Positions 62,276-64,000 of a stretch of 64,000 bases of DNA are shown here, in pieces. Source of the DNA: Bacillus salacetis. Its GTDB lineage: Bacteria > Bacillota > Bacilli > Bacillales > Bacillaceae_B. Made by a program: the position numbers and the translations under genes. The notes under the pieces are model-generated. The model saw only the letters and a list, made by a program, of their open reading frames with translations. It ran no database searches and was not told where the DNA came from. Each line of letters starts with the position of its first letter. The stretch's first letter is position 1. Where the stretch lies: positions 1 to 64,000 of the forward strand of contig NZ_QXIR01000024.1 in assembly GCF_003581585.1 (NCBI RefSeq). The letters run 5' to 3'.

Positions 62276-64000
62276 ATGAGAATTAAAGATATTCATATAT
62301 ATGGATTTGGGAAATGGGAAAACTTCAGTCTTAATGGACTTAATCAGCTCTCTATTTTCTATGGGGAGAATGAGGCAGGAAAGTCGACCATCATGGCTTT
62401 CATTCATGGAGTGCTGTTCGGTTTCCCGACAAAGCTGCATTCTGAACAGCGGTATGAACCAAAGACACAAGCCAAATACGGGGGGCGGTTGACGCTTGCC
62501 ATGGATGACGGCCGGTCCCTTACGGTTGAGCGGGTAAAGGGGAAAGCCGCAGGAGATGTAACTGTATTTTATGAGGATGGGTCGCTGGGGGGAGAAGAAG
62601 AGCTCAAGAAAGAATTGAATGGTCTTGATAAAGCGGCCTTTCAAGGCATTTATTCATTCAATATTCATGGTCTGCAGGAGATTTCCCGATTGAAAGAGGA
62701 AGAAATCAACCGGTACCTGTTCAGCTCCGGTATGACCGGGACGGATGCCATCTTTAAACTGGAAGAACAGTGGCAGAAGGAGCTTGACAGGTTATTCAAA
62801 AAGTCTGGAAAAAAACCCGAGATCAATCAAAAAATATCTGAATTGAGAGAGACGGAATTACAATTCAAAAGGGCAAAAGAGAAGAATGAAACCATTACGT
62901 TACTGATACAAAAGAAGAAAGCCTCTGAAGATTTCATGGCGTCACTTTATGAAGAGCTGGAAGAGAAAGAAAAGAAGTTCCAGCATCTTGAGGCATTGGA
63001 AAAGTCATGGAATGACCTTCATGAATACCAGGAGATCATGACAAGGTTAAAGGAATTAGCGGAAATCGATTCTTTTCCTGCAGACGGCATCCAGCGGCTT
63101 GAAATGTACCAGAGCCGTATAGCTCAGCAAAGATCGGCGATGGAAGCCGGACGCTCCCGATTACTGGAATTGGAGAAGTCAATGGATGAGACGAAGCCGG
63201 ATAAGGCCATCGAAGCCAAAGCTGCCGTCCTATCCTCACTACTTGAGAAGCGGGAACTGTATGCACGTTGGAAGGATCAGGCATCAGACTATGAACAGAA
63301 AATCGGCCAAGTGGAAGTAAGAATCGGACGCCTTCTGCAGGAATTAAAAATAAAAGAGCCAAATTCCATCACCGAAGTTCAAATGGATATGATCATAAAA
63401 GACCGAGTGAAAAATATGGAGAATGCACTGAGTGCGCTTCAGCTGAAGAAGGAATCATTAATGGAACGCCTTGCCTCAGAAGAAACCCAGCTGAAGTACC
63501 TTGAAATGCGCTGTACAGAGGTGGAAGACAGGCTCCTTGAGGAAACTGAATTTCAAGAGCTGCAGCGAAGGATCACCGAAGGCAAAGAGATTGATACTCT
63601 GAAGATACAATATGAAATGGTGCAGGAACAGCTGAGGGAACAAGCTGGCAAAAAAACGACGAAAATCCCTCAGTCTGCTTCATCACTTCCTGCCATCCTC
63701 TTTTCTGCTGCAGCCGCAGTACTGATTTGGATCATTTCTGACTCATTCCTCCTTGCTGGAGGGGCATTAGCAGTCTTACTTGCACTTTCATTTTATTTTT
63801 TCCGCTTGCCAAATAAACGGGGTGAGAACGGATATCTTGGCGACTTGAAAGGAAAAGCTGAGATCCTCAGTGAGAAAATCGAGAATTTGAACAGGAAAGA
63901 GGATGGCAAAGAGCGGGTTTTGCTGAAAGAACAAACAGAGTTGAGAGAATCGTGGAAACAATGGATACTTAAATTGGAAAATCATCAGCATTCATTTTCT
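62276..64000 (+). CDS. yhaN: YhaN, SbcC/RecF-like ATPase (cut by window end)
   Basis: 575 residues visible, open to the last base. Walker A GENEAGKST (30-38), the early GGRLTLAMDDGRSLTVER strand pair, then long coiled-coil. Unusually for an SMC-like protein, and as known for YhaN, a double hydrophobic segment (about 465-505, LPAILFSAAAAVLIWII then ALAVLLALSFYFF) interrupts the coil and probably anchors it to the membrane. SD AAGGAGGTG. Operon with yhaO. Confidence 0.93.
   Translation, partial: MRIKDIHIYGFGKWENFSLNGLNQLSIFYGENEAGKSTIMAFIHGVLFGFPTKLHSEQRYEPKTQAKYGGRLTLAMDDGRSLTVERVKGKAAGDVTVFYEDGSLGGEEELKKELNGLDKAAFQGIYSFNIHGLQEISRLKEEEINRYLFSSGMTGTDAIFKLEEQWQKELDRLFKKSGKKPEINQKISELRETELQFKRAKEKNETITLLIQKKKASEDFMASLYEELEEKEKKFQHLEALEKSWNDLHEYQEIMTRLKELAEIDSFPADGIQRLEMYQSRIAQQRSAMEAGRSRLLELEKSMDETKPDKAIEAKAAVLSSLLEKRELYARWKDQASDYEQKIGQVEVRIGRLLQELKIKEPNSITEVQMDMIIKDRVKNMENALSALQLKKESLMERLASEETQLKYLEMRCTEVEDRLLEETEFQELQRRITEGKEIDTLKIQYEMVQEQLREQAGKKTTKIPQSASSLPAILFSAAAAVLIWIISDSFLLAGGALAVLLALSFYFFRLPNKRGENGYLGDLKGKAEILSEKIENLNRKEDGKERVLLKEQTELRESWKQWILKLENHQHSFS

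Overview
The window is low-GC DNA from an endospore-forming member of the Bacillaceae, probably outside the B. subtilis group. Spore genes are SpoVR, SplA/SplB, an alpha/beta small acid-soluble spore protein (SASP) with a sigma-G promoter, and four YheC/YheD coat-associated proteins. The gene content from about 27 kb to the right edge matches the B. subtilis yheI-H-G / sspB / yheE-D-C-B-A / yhaX / hemZ / yhaR-Q-P-O-N region. It is interrupted by insertions such as tcyABC-like genes, fumarase, msmX, an AMP-ligase and small enzymes.

Layout. 0.1-6.8 kb: spoVR, a universal stress protein, a cadC-cadA metal-efflux operon whose cadA has an in-frame TGA exactly at the first Cys of its CxxC site, and a TrkH-type K+ transporter. 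7.1-11.5 kb: a possible peptide-signalling cassette. It holds an HD-GYP protein and a histidine kinase that share one membrane sensor domain. Between them lie a 21-residue CWWC micropeptide and an M50 protease with a PqqD/RRE-like N-terminus. 11.5-18.5 kb: an aldo-keto reductase, a TPP-riboswitch thiamine-precursor operon (thiY, thiamine-binding protein, thiX, thiZ, tatD-like), splAB and a catalytically degenerate LMW-phosphatase-like protein. 18.6-26.5 kb: a broken GNAT gene, an orphan kinase, an XRE regulator, a second USP, a P-loop protein, an MFS exporter, and a shortened sigY-yxlC-yxlD operon with a recognisable sigma-Y promoter and a decayed ybjQ-like remnant. 26.6-31 kb: bmrCD (yheIH) behind a leader ORF and an attenuator. 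31.5-41.4 kb: SwrB-like and MltG-like small proteins, yheG, cystine ABC genes, fumC, sspB, msmX/yxkF and yheE. 41.7-64 kb: a ferritin-like protein, the yheDC-type cluster, yheB, yheA, yhaX, a 125-bp tandem repeat, hemZ, an acyl-CoA ligase, yhaR, yhzD, yhaQP, two small enzymes, a broken FAD dehydrogenase, yhaO and a truncated yhaN.

Repeats are prominent. A roughly 190-bp element with imperfect terminal inverted repeats occurs about eleven times, including deletion forms. A GGGGACTGTCCCC palindrome family occurs at three places. A 125-bp unit is repeated more than four times in tandem. Several genes are broken (GNAT, FAD dehydrogenase, ybjQ-like), and this tempers a selenocysteine reading of the cadA TGA. 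I saw no rRNA genes, canonical tRNAs, CRISPR arrays, prophage or transposase genes.
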